From an uncultured Erythrobacter sp. (GTDB taxonomy: Bacteria; Pseudomonadota; Alphaproteobacteria; Sphingomonadales; Sphingomonadaceae), in contig NZ_OY284433.1 of NCBI RefSeq assembly GCF_958304185.1, positions 1,054,001 through 1,118,000 of the forward strand: 64,000 nt of DNA, written 5' to 3'. Below, in pieces: positions 35,156-44,700 of this stretch (the first letter of the stretch is position 1; every line of letters begins with the position of its first letter). The notes under the pieces were generated by a model. The model was not told the DNA's origin. It was given only the letters and a program-made list of their open reading frames with translations, and ran no database searches. The position numbers were made by a program, and so were the translations under genes.

Positions 35156-35505
35156 TGCGCGCGCAAACCATGGCACTTGTGTTGGCGGTTGTCGGCGGGC
35201 TGCTCGGGTTGGTCCACATCGCACTTACGCCGCTGGCCTATGCCGATTGGACGATTGAAGCACTTTGGTTCGTGGGTTCTGGTTTGGCCATCGTAGTGGC
35301 GGCCGCTGCCAACTTCGTCGGATTCCAGTCGTGGGGTGTGAGCAGCCAACGGATTTTGACGGCGATAAACCTCACCATGAGTTGCTTCTTCGCCGCCGCC
35401 TGGGTGGTCCTGCCAGGGCCTCAGGTCATCCTCGGCGGACTACTGTTCCTTTGCTTGGCGATATGCTCATTGGTTGCTCCGGGGGCGAAAGCCGCGACGA
35501 GCTAG
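35155..35505 (+). CDS. Small membrane protein in PadR operon
   Basis: The 116-aa product from ATG 35155 has four hydrophobic spans (MALVLAVVGGLLGLVHIAL; ALWFVGSGLAIVVAAAANFVG; LTAINLTMSCFFAAAWVVL; ILGGLLFLCLAICSLVAPG). No motif beyond topology. It is the third gene of the padR operon and may be the regulated membrane function. Confidence 0.7.
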   Translation: MRAQTMALVLAVVGGLLGLVHIALTPLAYADWTIEALWFVGSGLAIVVAAAANFVGFQSWGVSSQRILTAINLTMSCFFAAAWVVLPGPQVILGGLLFLCLAICSLVAPGAKAATS

Positions 35506-35529
35506 GGATCGTGACCATCGTGATTGTTT

Positions 35530-35580
35530 ATGACTGCATTGGGGTCGGTAGCTGAACGGCAGGTTTTTTCCTGCGGCCCA
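35530..35580 (+). repeat. Copy of the diverged intergenic repeat family
   Basis: Translates as MTALGSVAERQVFSCG on the plus strand. It shares TGGGGTCGGT and GCTGAA-GGCAGGTTT with the other copies. It lies in the 217-bp gap between the PadR operon and the antiporter gene, where nothing else is recognised. Confidence 0.55.
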
Positions 35581-35722
35581 ATGATCGGGCATCAATCCGC
35601 AAACCCAGCCACGCCTAGCGCTGCTAAATACGCCACCCCGCAGCCGGGCGGTGCGGGACCGTGCTTCACTGACCGTACCCGAAGCGCTAAGGCACCGGCA
35701 GGAAACGTAATCAGAGAACACG

Positions 35723-36682
35723 ATGACCAACTCGATCCTGCTGGTGGCCGGTGGCCTTGTCCTGCTCGCGCTGGGCGGCGAATTGCTGGTGCGCGGCGCG
35801 GTGGGCATGGCGGCGCGGCTTGGCATTTCGCCGTTGCTGGCAGGGCTCACCATCGTCGGCTTCGGCACCTCGACCCCGGAACTGGCGACCAGCGTGCAGG
35901 CGGCGCTGGCCGGATCGCCGGGCATCGCAATCGGCAATGTCGTGGGATCGAATATCGCGAACATCTTGTTCATCCTCGGCGTTTCGGCCCTGATCCTGCC
36001 GCTCAACGTCAATCCGGCCGCATTCCAGCGCGACGCGATTGCACTGGGCGGATCGGCGCTGCTGTGCACCGGCGCGGTGCTGCTCGGCGTGATCGGGCCT
36101 GTGGTGGGGATGGCATTGATCGCCTGCCTCGTCGGCTATGTCTGGTGGGCCTACAAATCCGAAAGCGCGGCGCCCTGCCCTGAAGGCGCGCGCCACGAGG
36201 CCGAGGCCGAGGACCGCCCCGTCCCGCCCGACACTGGCCCGGTGATCCTTGGCGGCATGATCCTGGCGGGGCTTGCCGCGGCGATTATTGGCGCAGGCCT
36301 GCTGGTCGACGGCGCGACCGTGCTGGCGAGCGCTGCGGGCGTTTCAGAGAGCGTCATCGGCCTCACAGTGGTCGCGGTCGGCACCAGCTTGCCCGAACTG
36401 ATCGCCTGCGTCATCGCCGTCTTGCGCAAGCATGCGGACGTCGCGCTCGGCAATATCGTCGGCTCGAACATCTACAATGTCCTCGGGATCATGGGGATTA
36501 CTGCCGTGATCAAGCCGATCGACGTGCCAGCCGAGATCGCCAGTTTCGATATCTGGGTGATGCTTGGGGTGACGCTGCTGCTGCTCACACAATTGCGCAG
36601 TGGATGGCGGCTGACGCGGATCGAAGGCGGCGTGCTGGTGGTGCTCTATGCCGCCTACACGCTGTTCCTTGCGACCCGTTGA
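35723..36682 (+). CDS. Calcium/cation antiporter (CaCA family, YrbG-like)
   Basis: Inner-membrane Na+(K+)/Ca2+-type exchanger of 319 aa with two inverted repeats of five spans. Both alpha repeats are present: TIVGFGTSTPELATSVQAAL...GNVVGSNIANI in the first half and TVVAVGTSLPELIACVIAVL...GNIVGSNIYNVLG in the second, separated by an acidic loop (EGARHEAEAEDR). Ion specificity cannot be read from sequence. No coupled neighbours. Confidence 0.93.
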   Translation: MTNSILLVAGGLVLLALGGELLVRGAVGMAARLGISPLLAGLTIVGFGTSTPELATSVQAALAGSPGIAIGNVVGSNIANILFILGVSALILPLNVNPAAFQRDAIALGGSALLCTGAVLLGVIGPVVGMALIACLVGYVWWAYKSESAAPCPEGARHEAEAEDRPVPPDTGPVILGGMILAGLAAAIIGAGLLVDGATVLASAAGVSESVIGLTVVAVGTSLPELIACVIAVLRKHADVALGNIVGSNIYNVLGIMGITAVIKPIDVPAEIASFDIWVMLGVTLLLLTQLRSGWRLTRIEGGVLVVLYAAYTLFLATR

Positions 36683-36699
36683 GATATTGGTGCAACGCC

Positions 36700-36728
36700 T
36701 TGCCGTCAGTCGAAAATGCAATTGTAAT
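36700..36728 (+). promoter_or_regulatory. Putative promoter of the autotransporter gene
   Basis: TTGCCG (36700-36705), 17-bp spacer, TGTAAT (36723-36728; 5 of 6 to consensus). It lies in an AT-rich patch unusual for this genome, about 65 bp before the start codon. Confidence 0.4.
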
Positions 36729-36794
36729 AATATCTTAATGCGATAACCAAAGTGCATTGGGCGGTTCGGTCTGCCGCTTTGAGGAAACACCCGC

Positions 36795-39700
36795 TTGAGC
36801 GTTCCGATGCCCCTCAACCGCCGACTGCTGACGGGCACGGCCTATGCCGCCGTATCGATGATGGCAGCCACCGCACCCGCGCTGGCTGTCGTTCCGAACG
36901 AAGACAAGACCCCCGCCGAAATCGTTGACAACGCGGATGATTACCGCGGGGTCGGTATGTTTTTCCGCGCAGACGGTTTCGTGTGCACGGGCACCCTGAT
37001 CAACCCGCGCACCGTGCTGTTCGCGGCGCATTGCGTGAATGATACGCCCGAGGAAGAATACAACGTCGACGGTGTTCCGGCCGCATGGTCGTTCAACGTC
37101 AACGCGCTGCCGGGCTTCCAGAACTGGTTTGCCAATAACTTCGCCAGCAATCCCGATCTGGCGGTGTTCAACGTCAACCGCATCGTCTGGAATCCGCGTT
37201 CGACTCAGGACGTCTTCGGCCTCGGCTTTGTCGAGGCCGACATCGCGCTCGCCAGCCTCGACACGCCGGCGGCTGGCATCCCGACCTGGGCGCTGCTGTT
37301 CAGCACCCTGCCCGCGCCGGCGACCAGCGATCCGGCGCGCGGCACCGGTTATCACGTGAACATCGTCGGCTACGGCGCCACCGGCAACGCCGTGCAGGGC
37401 GCCGTGCTCGGGATCGACTGGCGCCGCCGCGCGGCCGAGAACCTGCTGGGCGGGTTCTTCTCGCTCGATGATCGCGACGACATCATCAGCGGCCCCAATA
37501 CGCCGACCTTCCCGCAGAACCTCTACCAGATCGATTTCGATTCGCAGGACCGTGACTTCGTGCGCGACTTCAACGTCTATCGGGACGATGCCCTTCCCAA
37601 TGAAGGCATCACGGCGGGCGGGGATTCGGGCGGCCCGCTGATCCTCGATGCGGCCAACAATACCCTGTCCAACGAAGATCTGGTGATCGGCCTCCTGTCA
37701 GGCGGTTCGCGCTTCTTCGGCGCCAGCCAACCGTTCAGCTCGATCGGCACCCCCAGCTTTTATCAGCCGCTGTCGCTCTACTGGCAATACATCACCGAGA
37801 ATAACCCCTACCGCTATGTCGCCGCCAAGGCGGGCAGCGGGAACTGGGAAGACGGCAACCACTGGGTCACGCAGCTCGACCCAATGTACCGCGTGATCAA
37901 TGCGCAGGGTCAGGTGGTGAATGGCCTCCCCACCTCGCCGGAACTCGGCCCTGACGGAACCGACGGCGATTTCGGCGCGATCTGCCGTGCATTTGGCGAT
38001 CCCGACGACTTGTGCACGGATCTGGCGACGGGCGAGTCCTTCGACGCCGCAGGCACGCTGCCCGCCCCCACGCTGGCCAATGGCCTGCCCGGTGCGAGCG
38101 GCTTCGTGCCGACCAATATCGACGCCGTCACCACCTCGGTGCTGCGTGTCGATCCGCGCTACTACGACGTCACGCTCAGCCAGGACGGTACCACCACGCT
38201 CAGCAGCGACGTTACCATCGACCGGCTGACCGTGCGCGGCAATGCTGGGCTGACGGTCAATGCGGCGGGCGATCTCACCTCGCTGATCGACATCAACCAG
38301 TTCGGCGGGCGCGTGAACGCCAATGGCGGCATCACCTCGGTCGGCGATTACACGCTGTTCGCCGGGATGCTCGAAGGCACCGGCACGGTCACCGCACCGT
38401 TCCTGACCAGCGTGACGGGCGTGATTTCGCCCGGCACGACGGGCACCATCGGCACGCTGACGATCGACGGCAATCTGGTGATGTCTTCGGGCGCGCAGTT
38501 CAATGTCGACCTCGGCACCGGCGCCGTGTCAGACCGGCTCGCTGTCACCGGCATGGCCAATGTGGGCGGGGTCGTAAGCACCAGCTCCCCTGTGATCGGA
38601 CGGGTCAACGGCAATGGCGAGCGCTACACCATCGTCACCGGCACTGGCGGCGTGACCGGCACCTTCACTCCCCGTTCGATCTCGGCGATCATCAGCCAGC
38701 GCTTCATCTATCAGCCCAATGCGGTGTTGATGGAGTTCAGCGCGGCGAGCTACTCCACGGTAATCGACGGCAATGATCCGGTGCAGGCGGGCTACGCCCT
38801 GCTGCTCGACCAGAATCGTGCGAACGCATCTCTGGAGAGCCTGTATGGCCTCGACTTCGCCTCGGTCGATACGATCCGCAGCACCTTCACAGGCCTTGCG
38901 CCGGTGAACGAGCAGGCGGTGCGCTCGCTCTCCGCCCAGTCGGTCAACCTGCTCCAGAACGTCAACGCCGCCCGTCTGCGGGAAGCAGACAAGTCGCGGG
39001 CGGGTGGCAAGGTCGCTGTCACCGGGCGTCCGCTTGACCTCGCCCAGGTGAGCCTTGCCCCGATGGGCCAACCGCTCGGCGGCGCACTGATGGCGATGCA
39101 GGACAGCGCCGAAACCACCGAAATGACCGAGACGAGCCTGCCGGATTATGTCGGCGTGTTCCTTTCGGGCGGTTACGTCACCGCCAATGCCGACAGCCTG
39201 CCGGGCTTCACCCAGCAGACCGATATGTCCGGATACTTCATCGCGGGTGGGATCGAGTTCTATCCGGGCGACAACACGATGTTTGGGCTGTCAGGCTCCT
39301 ACCACGCGCTTGAAGCCATCGTTCCGCTCGGTCAGCGCGTCGAGAGTGAGACCTATGCGGCCTCGCTCTACCTGCGCCATGCCTTCGAAGGCGGGCCGGT
39401 GATTGACGGCCAGTTCAGCGTGGGCAGCATGGGCTTCGACACCCGGCGCACCGTGCAGCTCTTGGGCGCAACGCAGACGCTCGATTCCTCTTCGGACGAT
39501 TTGCTGGTCTCAGGCGCGGTTGGGATCTCTTATGACCTGAAAAGCAGTATCGGCACATTGTCGCCTGGCATTGAGGGCCGCATTGCCAGCGTCAGCCTCG
39601 GCACCGTGCGGGAAACAGGCGGGACTATTGGCCTCGCCCTGGCGCGCGAGACGTTCGAGAGCAAGCAGGCGCGCTTCGGCTTCGATTACGAAAAGCGCGG

Positions 39701-39965
39701 CGAGGGCGTGTCGATCAACGCCAATGCCCAGCTGGTGTGGGAATTCGAGGATGGCCCGCAGCTTTTGGCCGCCAACTTCGCCTCGGGCATCGGGCCCAAT
39801 GCGGGTTTCGTGCTCGACACGGCTGACCACACCTGGGGTGAAGTCGGGGTCAGCGCGACGGTCGGCAACGGCCCGCTCCAACTGACCATCGGAGCAGACA
39901 CCACCATCGGCCGCGAGACTGCCGATGCGCAGGTGTTGCGCGGCACGGCGACCTACCGGTTCTGA
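36795..39965 (+). CDS. Autotransporter with trypsin-like serine protease passenger
   Basis: The 1056-aa type Va secreted protein has a signal peptide (LLTGTAYAAVSMMAATAPALA), an S1-type protease domain with a complete triad (H79 in FAAHCVN, D149 in EADIALA, S278 in GGDSGGP), a beta-helical stalk of repeated short strands (about 440-640: RGNAGLTVNAAGDLTSL, GDYTLFAGMLEGTGTV, TIGTLTIDGNLVMSSG, a passenger-associated-repeat-like unit), and a C-terminal 12-strand barrel from about residue 780 ending in RGTATYRF. I use TTG 36795 because GAGGAA lies 8 nt upstream; ATG 36807 is possible. The substrate is unknown; a long N-terminal protease and tamA/tamB elsewhere in this window make export feasible. 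Confidence 0.92.
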   Translation: MSVPMPLNRRLLTGTAYAAVSMMAATAPALAVVPNEDKTPAEIVDNADDYRGVGMFFRADGFVCTGTLINPRTVLFAAHCVNDTPEEEYNVDGVPAAWSFNVNALPGFQNWFANNFASNPDLAVFNVNRIVWNPRSTQDVFGLGFVEADIALASLDTPAAGIPTWALLFSTLPAPATSDPARGTGYHVNIVGYGATGNAVQGAVLGIDWRRRAAENLLGGFFSLDDRDDIISGPNTPTFPQNLYQIDFDSQDRDFVRDFNVYRDDALPNEGITAGGDSGGPLILDAANNTLSNEDLVIGLLSGGSRFFGASQPFSSIGTPSFYQPLSLYWQYITENNPYRYVAAKAGSGNWEDGNHWVTQLDPMYRVINAQGQVVNGLPTSPELGPDGTDGDFGAICRAFGDPDDLCTDLATGESFDAAGTLPAPTLANGLPGASGFVPTNIDAVTTSVLRVDPRYYDVTLSQDGTTTLSSDVTIDRLTVRGNAGLTVNAAGDLTSLIDINQFGGRVNANGGITSVGDYTLFAGMLEGTGTVTAPFLTSVTGVISPGTTGTIGTLTIDGNLVMSSGAQFNVDLGTGAVSDRLAVTGMANVGGVVSTSSPVIGRVNGNGERYTIVTGTGGVTGTFTPRSISAIISQRFIYQPNAVLMEFSAASYSTVIDGNDPVQAGYALLLDQNRANASLESLYGLDFASVDTIRSTFTGLAPVNEQAVRSLSAQSVNLLQNVNAARLREADKSRAGGKVAVTGRPLDLAQVSLAPMGQPLGGALMAMQDSAETTEMTETSLPDYVGVFLSGGYVTANADSLPGFTQQTDMSGYFIAGGIEFYPGDNTMFGLSGSYHALEAIVPLGQRVESETYAASLYLRHAFEGGPVIDGQFSVGSMGFDTRRTVQLLGATQTLDSSSDDLLVSGAVGISYDLKSSIGTLSPGIEGRIASVSLGTVRETGGTIGLALARETFESKQARFGFDYEKRGEGVSINANAQLVWEFEDGPQLLAANFASGIGPNAGFVLDTADHTWGEVGVSATVGNGPLQLTIGADTTIGRETADAQVLRGTATYRF

Positions 39966-40001
39966 TCCTTAGACAGGCCGAACGAATTGCCCGGCGCGAG
40001 G

Positions 40002-40658
40002 TCAGCGGATGGTCAGCATCCCGCGTCGGCCGACCGCAACAAAGCTCGCCACCAGCACCAGCCCATAGAACAGGCTCAGCAGATCGAGCGGCGCAGGCGC
40101 AGCGGTATAGCCGAGGTGCGCCAGCATCGCCCAGCCGCCCACCACCACGAAGACCAGCCCATAGCTGAGGGCCCCGCCTTCGAGATTAACCGCCAGCATC
40201 AGCTCGTCCGACGCGCGGTAGACATGGATCGACATCACCGTGCCGATCACCAGCCCGGCCAGCCCAACGGCAAGGGCAACCCCTTGCGGCACCGGCCCAT
40301 CAGGCGCCGCCAGCGCCAGCGCGACCAGCGCCGCGCCCCACAGCAGCATTGCCACGCCGGACATGCCGAGCACCTTCTTCTGTTCGCGCAGCTCATCGGC
40401 ATCCTCGACATTGAGGAACTTCGCGCCGACCTGCGGACTGGCGCTGCCAAAGGCGACGCCGAACCCGATCACGACATAGACCATGCCCACCAGCGCCGCG
40501 ACCGTGGCCGACAAGTCCAACCCGCCGACCGCCGAACTGTCGATGAATTCCATCATCCCCGCGCTCGCCGCAAAGCCTGCGACGCCGCCGATCAGGGCCG
40601 GGATCAGCAGCTTTCGCACCCAGCGGGGGGTGGAGGACGTTTGGTTATCGGTCATCAC
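40002..40658 (-). CDS. Multi-span membrane protein paired with XRE regulator
   Basis: The 218-aa product has six hydrophobic segments and a cytoplasmic loop EDADELREQKKVLG. ATG 40658 overlaps the upstream regulator stop in ATGA. This regulator plus polytopic membrane protein pairing is frequent in Sphingomonadales; the function is not known. It converges on the autotransporter gene with a 36-bp gap. Confidence 0.78.
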   Translation of the reverse strand: MMTDNQTSSTPRWVRKLLIPALIGGVAGFAASAGMMEFIDSSAVGGLDLSATVAALVGMVYVVIGFGVAFGSASPQVGAKFLNVEDADELREQKKVLGMSGVAMLLWGAALVALALAAPDGPVPQGVALAVGLAGLVIGTVMSIHVYRASDELMLAVNLEGGALSYGLVFVVVGGWAMLAHLGYTAAPAPLDLLSLFYGLVLVASFVAVGRRGMLTIR

Positions 40659-40861
40659 GCTTCAGGCTCCCAGTGATCGATGAACAGCTCCGGCACCGCG
40701 ACGTCGAACAGCCGCGCCATGCGCAGCGCCAGTGGCAGCGAGGGGTCATATTTGTCGGTCTCGACCGCGTTGATCGTCTGACGCGACACGCCGAGCCGGC
40801 GGGCAAGTTCGCCCTGGCTCCAGCCTTGCGCTTCGCGGTAGTGCTTCAGACGATTTTCCAC
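40655..40861 (-). CDS. XRE-family transcriptional regulator (YozG-like)
   Basis: A 68-aa HTH_3 protein: NRLKHYREAQGWSQGELARRLGVSRQTINAVETDKYDPSLPLALRMARLFDVAVPELF. This is the short HTH-only type whose ending SLPLALRMARLF is highly conserved. GTG 40861 is chosen because the protein then begins at the domain, as in relatives; the longer frame runs through the promoter. A triple palindrome lies 73-125 bp upstream. It is coupled to the membrane protein gene. Confidence 0.92.
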   Translation of the reverse strand: MENRLKHYREAQGWSQGELARRLGVSRQTINAVETDKYDPSLPLALRMARLFDVAVPELFIDHWEPEA

Positions 40862-40933
40862 GTGGGTCCTGACCGGCGAGGTGTTGAGGGGCTTTGGCGG
40901 TTGCGTGCGATGCGCTGCGACTCGCCTTGGCCC

Positions 40934-40986
40934 TGACAAGAGCTCTTTACAGACAAGAGCTCTTGTCAGTCAAGAGCTCTTGTCAG
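40934..40986 (-). promoter_or_regulatory. Three tandem AAGAGCTCTT palindromes at 17-bp period
   Basis: AAGAGCTCTT occurs at 40938-40947, 40955-40964 and 40972-40981, exactly 17 bp apart. The middle unit is the full 14-bp palindrome ACAAGAGCTCTTGT; the others each differ at one flank. On the minus strand TTGACT (40968-40973) and TAAAGA (40944-40949) with an 18-bp spacer form a plausible promoter for the XRE gene lying inside the array, so autoregulation is likely. Control of the divergent lysozyme gene is also possible. Confidence 0.7.
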
Positions 40987-41086
40987 GCACTGCGGTCCCT
41001 GTCCGGTTTTGCCGTTTTCCTACTCGGCCCGATTGTGCTCAATGCCTGTGCCTCGCTTTTTGGTTCAACCGTCGAGGTATTCTGCC

Positions 41087-41728
41087 ATGCCGCACCAAGC
41101 CCCCTCCCCGCTGCTCGCCTTCCTTCGCCGTTTGCTGGACCAGTCCGGCGCACCGGGCACCCGGCCGCCCGCCGCTGCCGTGGCAACCGCGCCCGAGGCA
41201 CCGGATTTTCTGTCTCTGGACAGTGTCTCATGTGTCTCCAACACGCCGCCATCCCGCTCCATCGGCCCGGCAGGGGTCGCGCTGATCAAGCGGTTCGAAG
41301 GCTGCGCGCGGTTGAGGGCTGATGGGATGGTCGAGGCCTATCCCGATCCCGGCACCGGCGGCGCGCCGTGGACCATCGGTTGGGGCGCGACCGGGCGGGA
41401 CAGCTTTGGCGGCGGCATGATCGCCCCCGGCACTTGCTGGACGCAGGCGCAGTGTGACGCGCGGCTGGAGCAGGATCTCAAGCGCTATGCCGCCGAGGTC
41501 GCCGCAGCGATTGGCACCGCCCCAACCACGCAGGCGCAGTTCGATGCGCTGGTCAGTTTCCACTACAACACCGGCGCGATTGCCCGCGCCACGCTGACCC
41601 AGCGCCACATCGCTGGCGATCATCAAGGCGCCGCGCGCGAGTTCGCTCGCTGGAACCGCGCGGGAGGCAGGGTGCTCAAAGGCTTGGTGCGGCGCCGCGC
41701 GGCAGAGGCCGAACTCTACCGTCAGTAG
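41087..41728 (+). CDS. Phage-type lysozyme (GH24)
   Basis: The 213-aa product carries a T4-like muramidase domain in its C-terminal two thirds: catalytic glutamate in LIKRFEGCARLR, the aspartate in AYPDPGTGGAPWTIGWGAT and following threonine, then CWTQAQCDARLEQDL, FDALVSFHYNTG and ARWNRAGGRVLKGLVRRRAAEAELY. The N-terminal about 65 residues are proline/alanine-rich, without a clear signal peptide. Start is uncertain (41087 or a codon up to 41009). No holin, spanin or other phage gene is nearby. It converges with tamB, overlapping by 7 bp. Confidence 0.88.
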   Translation: MPHQAPSPLLAFLRRLLDQSGAPGTRPPAAAVATAPEAPDFLSLDSVSCVSNTPPSRSIGPAGVALIKRFEGCARLRADGMVEAYPDPGTGGAPWTIGWGATGRDSFGGGMIAPGTCWTQAQCDARLEQDLKRYAAEVAAAIGTAPTTQAQFDALVSFHYNTGAIARATLTQRHIAGDHQGAAREFARWNRAGGRVLKGLVRRRAAEAELYRQ

Positions 41729-44700
41729 TCCCGGCTGACCTGCACCAGCACCGAATCGCGCCCGATGGTCGACACGGTGCCCAGCAGCGCGAGCCAACTG
41801 GTGATGCGGTACTCGACCTGGGTGGCGCTGTAACCGCGCCCGTCCGTCACCAGTTCGACGTAGATGTTGCGGGTGATGTTCTTGCCAATGGCAATGCCGG
41901 TGCCGCGTCCAATCAGCGGGTCAGCGCTGATGATCCGCAGCTGGTCGAGCCCGATCGAACGGCGCAAGCTGCCGATCGGATCGAGCCCGCCGCCCCCGCC
42001 TTGCAAGGCCGCCAGTGCTGCCGCCAGCTGCACCGCGTCCGTCGCTGAAAGAGAGGTAACCGAACCGCCGAACAGCAGGCGCGACAGGATCTCCTCCTCC
42101 GGCAGCGCGGGATCGCTGGAGAAGGCGATGCTGGGCGACTGGGCGTTACCGGTGATCGCGATGTCGACATTGGTGCCGTTCTTCGCGGTCTCGGCCAGCA
42201 CGTCGAGCCGCGGGTTGATCGGCTCACCCACGTCGAACAGGATGCGGCCGCGGGTGAGTTCGAAGCGGGTGCCGGCAAAGGTGTAATCGCCGCGCACCAG
42301 CTTGGCGGTGCCGCCGATGCGCGGATCATCAACAGTACCGCGTAGCGCGATGTCGATGCCCCACTCGCTCTCGAGCCCTAGGCCTTCGACCGCGACCCGA
42401 TTGGGCGCGCTGGCGTTGACGAGGTAGCGCCAAGACGCCTCGCGGCCCGAAACCTGCGTGCGGGCGCGGCCGTCCTCGTCGTTGATCTCGCGCGTGGCGA
42501 TGCGCGGCAGGGCGACATCCTCGGCCGCAATGCCCAGCGCCCAGCGTGCGCGGTTGATGCTGACACGCCCGGCAATCGTCCCGCCCAGCCCGTTGGAGAC
42601 AATCCGCAAGGGGCCGGTGATCGTCGCCTCAAGCCCGTTGGCATTGAGCAGGCGCGCATCCTTCACCGACGCGCGCAGGTCGAGCTTCGGCCCGCGAGCG
42701 GCGCTGATGCCCGCCAGATCGACCGTGCCGCTCCCGCTGATCGTGCCGCCGCCTGCTGTCGCTCCGGAAAAGCGCACCAGCTCCAGCCGCGATCCGGCGA
42801 AGCGTCCGCGCGCATTGACGTTGGTGACCCGCGTGCCGGTGAGCGCGCTCTCGACCGTCAGGTCATCGCTGGCGAGCGTGCCGGTGATCCGCGGATCGGC
42901 GAGCGTGCCGGTCGCCCGCGCGGCGATGCGCAGCGGGCCGGAGAGATCGAACGCCTCGATTGCGGCGAGGCGCCACAAGGTCTCGGCCGCGCCGTCAAAC
43001 GCCAACCGCGCGCCAAGCCGTCCGCGCATCAGCCGGTCCGTCAGCGCGCCATCCTGCGCCAAGCCATCGATCCGCAGCGCGACATCGCCGCGACGGGCGT
43101 CACCCTCGAACAGCCGCGCGGCGGCCGTCATCCGCTCAGCCGACAAGTCGACCACGCCGAGCACGTTGATCGGCTTGGAGGACAAGACCAGACCAGCCCG
43201 GCTAAACCGGTCGATCCGCCCGCGCGCGGTGGCAGTCGGCGGGGCGCGGCCCTGCTGACGGTAGTCGATCACCCCGGTCAGGCGTCCGCCAAGACCCAGA
43301 TCGGCCCCCACCAGATCGAGCAGCCGCAGCGGCATCCGTGCGAGCTTGACTTGCAGCTCGGTCGCACCAGCGCCGAAGGTGCCTTGCGCAATGGCAAAGC
43401 CGCCGCCGAAGCCGACCTGTGAAGGTGCAAGGCTCCACCCGCCGCCATCCAGCGCGGTCAGCACGGCGCGGCGCGGCATGGTGATCTGGGCGTTGCCATA
43501 TTGCCCGCGCGCTACCGCTGCGATCTGGTTTGACGCGACATCAGCGTCGAAATTGAGCGCAAACCGGTCCGCCCGGCGTCCAGCGACAGTGCCCGTCACC
43601 TTGCCGCGTCCATTGGTAATGGCGGCCTTGGCGGTGAGATTGGCGAGGCTCAGCCCGCCATATTCGAGCCCGGCAGCAGAAATGTCAGCGTCCACACTGG
43701 TGTTGCCATCGTCATAGCGTCCGGTCGCGGCGATATCGGCCCGGGTGATGCTGATCGGGGTCTCTCCGCCGAAACGCGCATTGCGGGCGGCGAGATCGAC
43801 GGCAAAGCCGATGGCATCGCCCGGCTGCGGACGGAAGGCGACCGTACCGTTCACACCGCCGCCCGCGAGGCGCAGATCGCCCGAAGGCCCAGCATCGGCC
43901 AGCACCACTTCGCCGGTGACGGTGGTGCGATAGACCTCCAGCCGGTCAATCGCGATGCGGGTCGGGGCATTGGCGGGCAGGATCAATTGCAGCGCGCCTT
44001 CAAACGGGCCGAGCAGCGATCCGCCCGCAACGTCCAGCCCGAAGCCCTGCTCGCTTGGAACGAGCGCGATGCGGACGTCCTTCAGGCCAGCGGCGGGATA
44101 GGGATCGGCCAGCACCAGCACCGCGCGCGGGCCATCCGCTGCGATCTCTGCGTCGAAGCTGAAGGGGCCATACTGCGCTTGCCGTCCGCTACCGGCGAGC
44201 ACGGTGCGGGTCACGCCGCCGCCGGTCACGACCCTGCTGTCCAGCTTGGCATTGAGACGGGGTGAGGTGATCACAGTGTTGCGCAGCACGATCGGCTGGC
44301 CCGCGCCCATGCCCAGCTCACCCTTGAAGCGCACCTGCTCACCCGCAAGGTTAACGATGGTGGCATTGCCGATCCGGCTCAGCACGCCGGCCAGATTGGC
44401 ACGCAGGCTCCACGGGATGGAGGGGCCGAACTTGGCGAGGATCTTGGCATTGGCGGTAACATCGCCCGCGCCCTCGATGGCGAGGCGGCTGGCGGTGACC
44501 GGCCCGGCGATGGCATAAGCTCCCGCGCCAATATCACCGCGCAGGGCGAGCGTTGCCTCAAGCCCCGGGAAGGCGATCTGCGTGCGATCTATCGCGAGCT
44601 TCTGGGCGGTAACGTTATAGGTCAACATGCCATTGGCGCGGCCCTTCACAAGGCGGGGATCGGCAAAGGCATTGCCGGTGGTCACGCGCTCGGCGGTGAG

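Noticed and set aside
35524-36183. 219-codon plus-strand frame beginning MFMTALGSVAERQ before the antiporter gene
   Set aside because: The beginning is repeat-derived and the rest is out of frame with the antiporter gene, with low-complexity Arg/Gly sequence.
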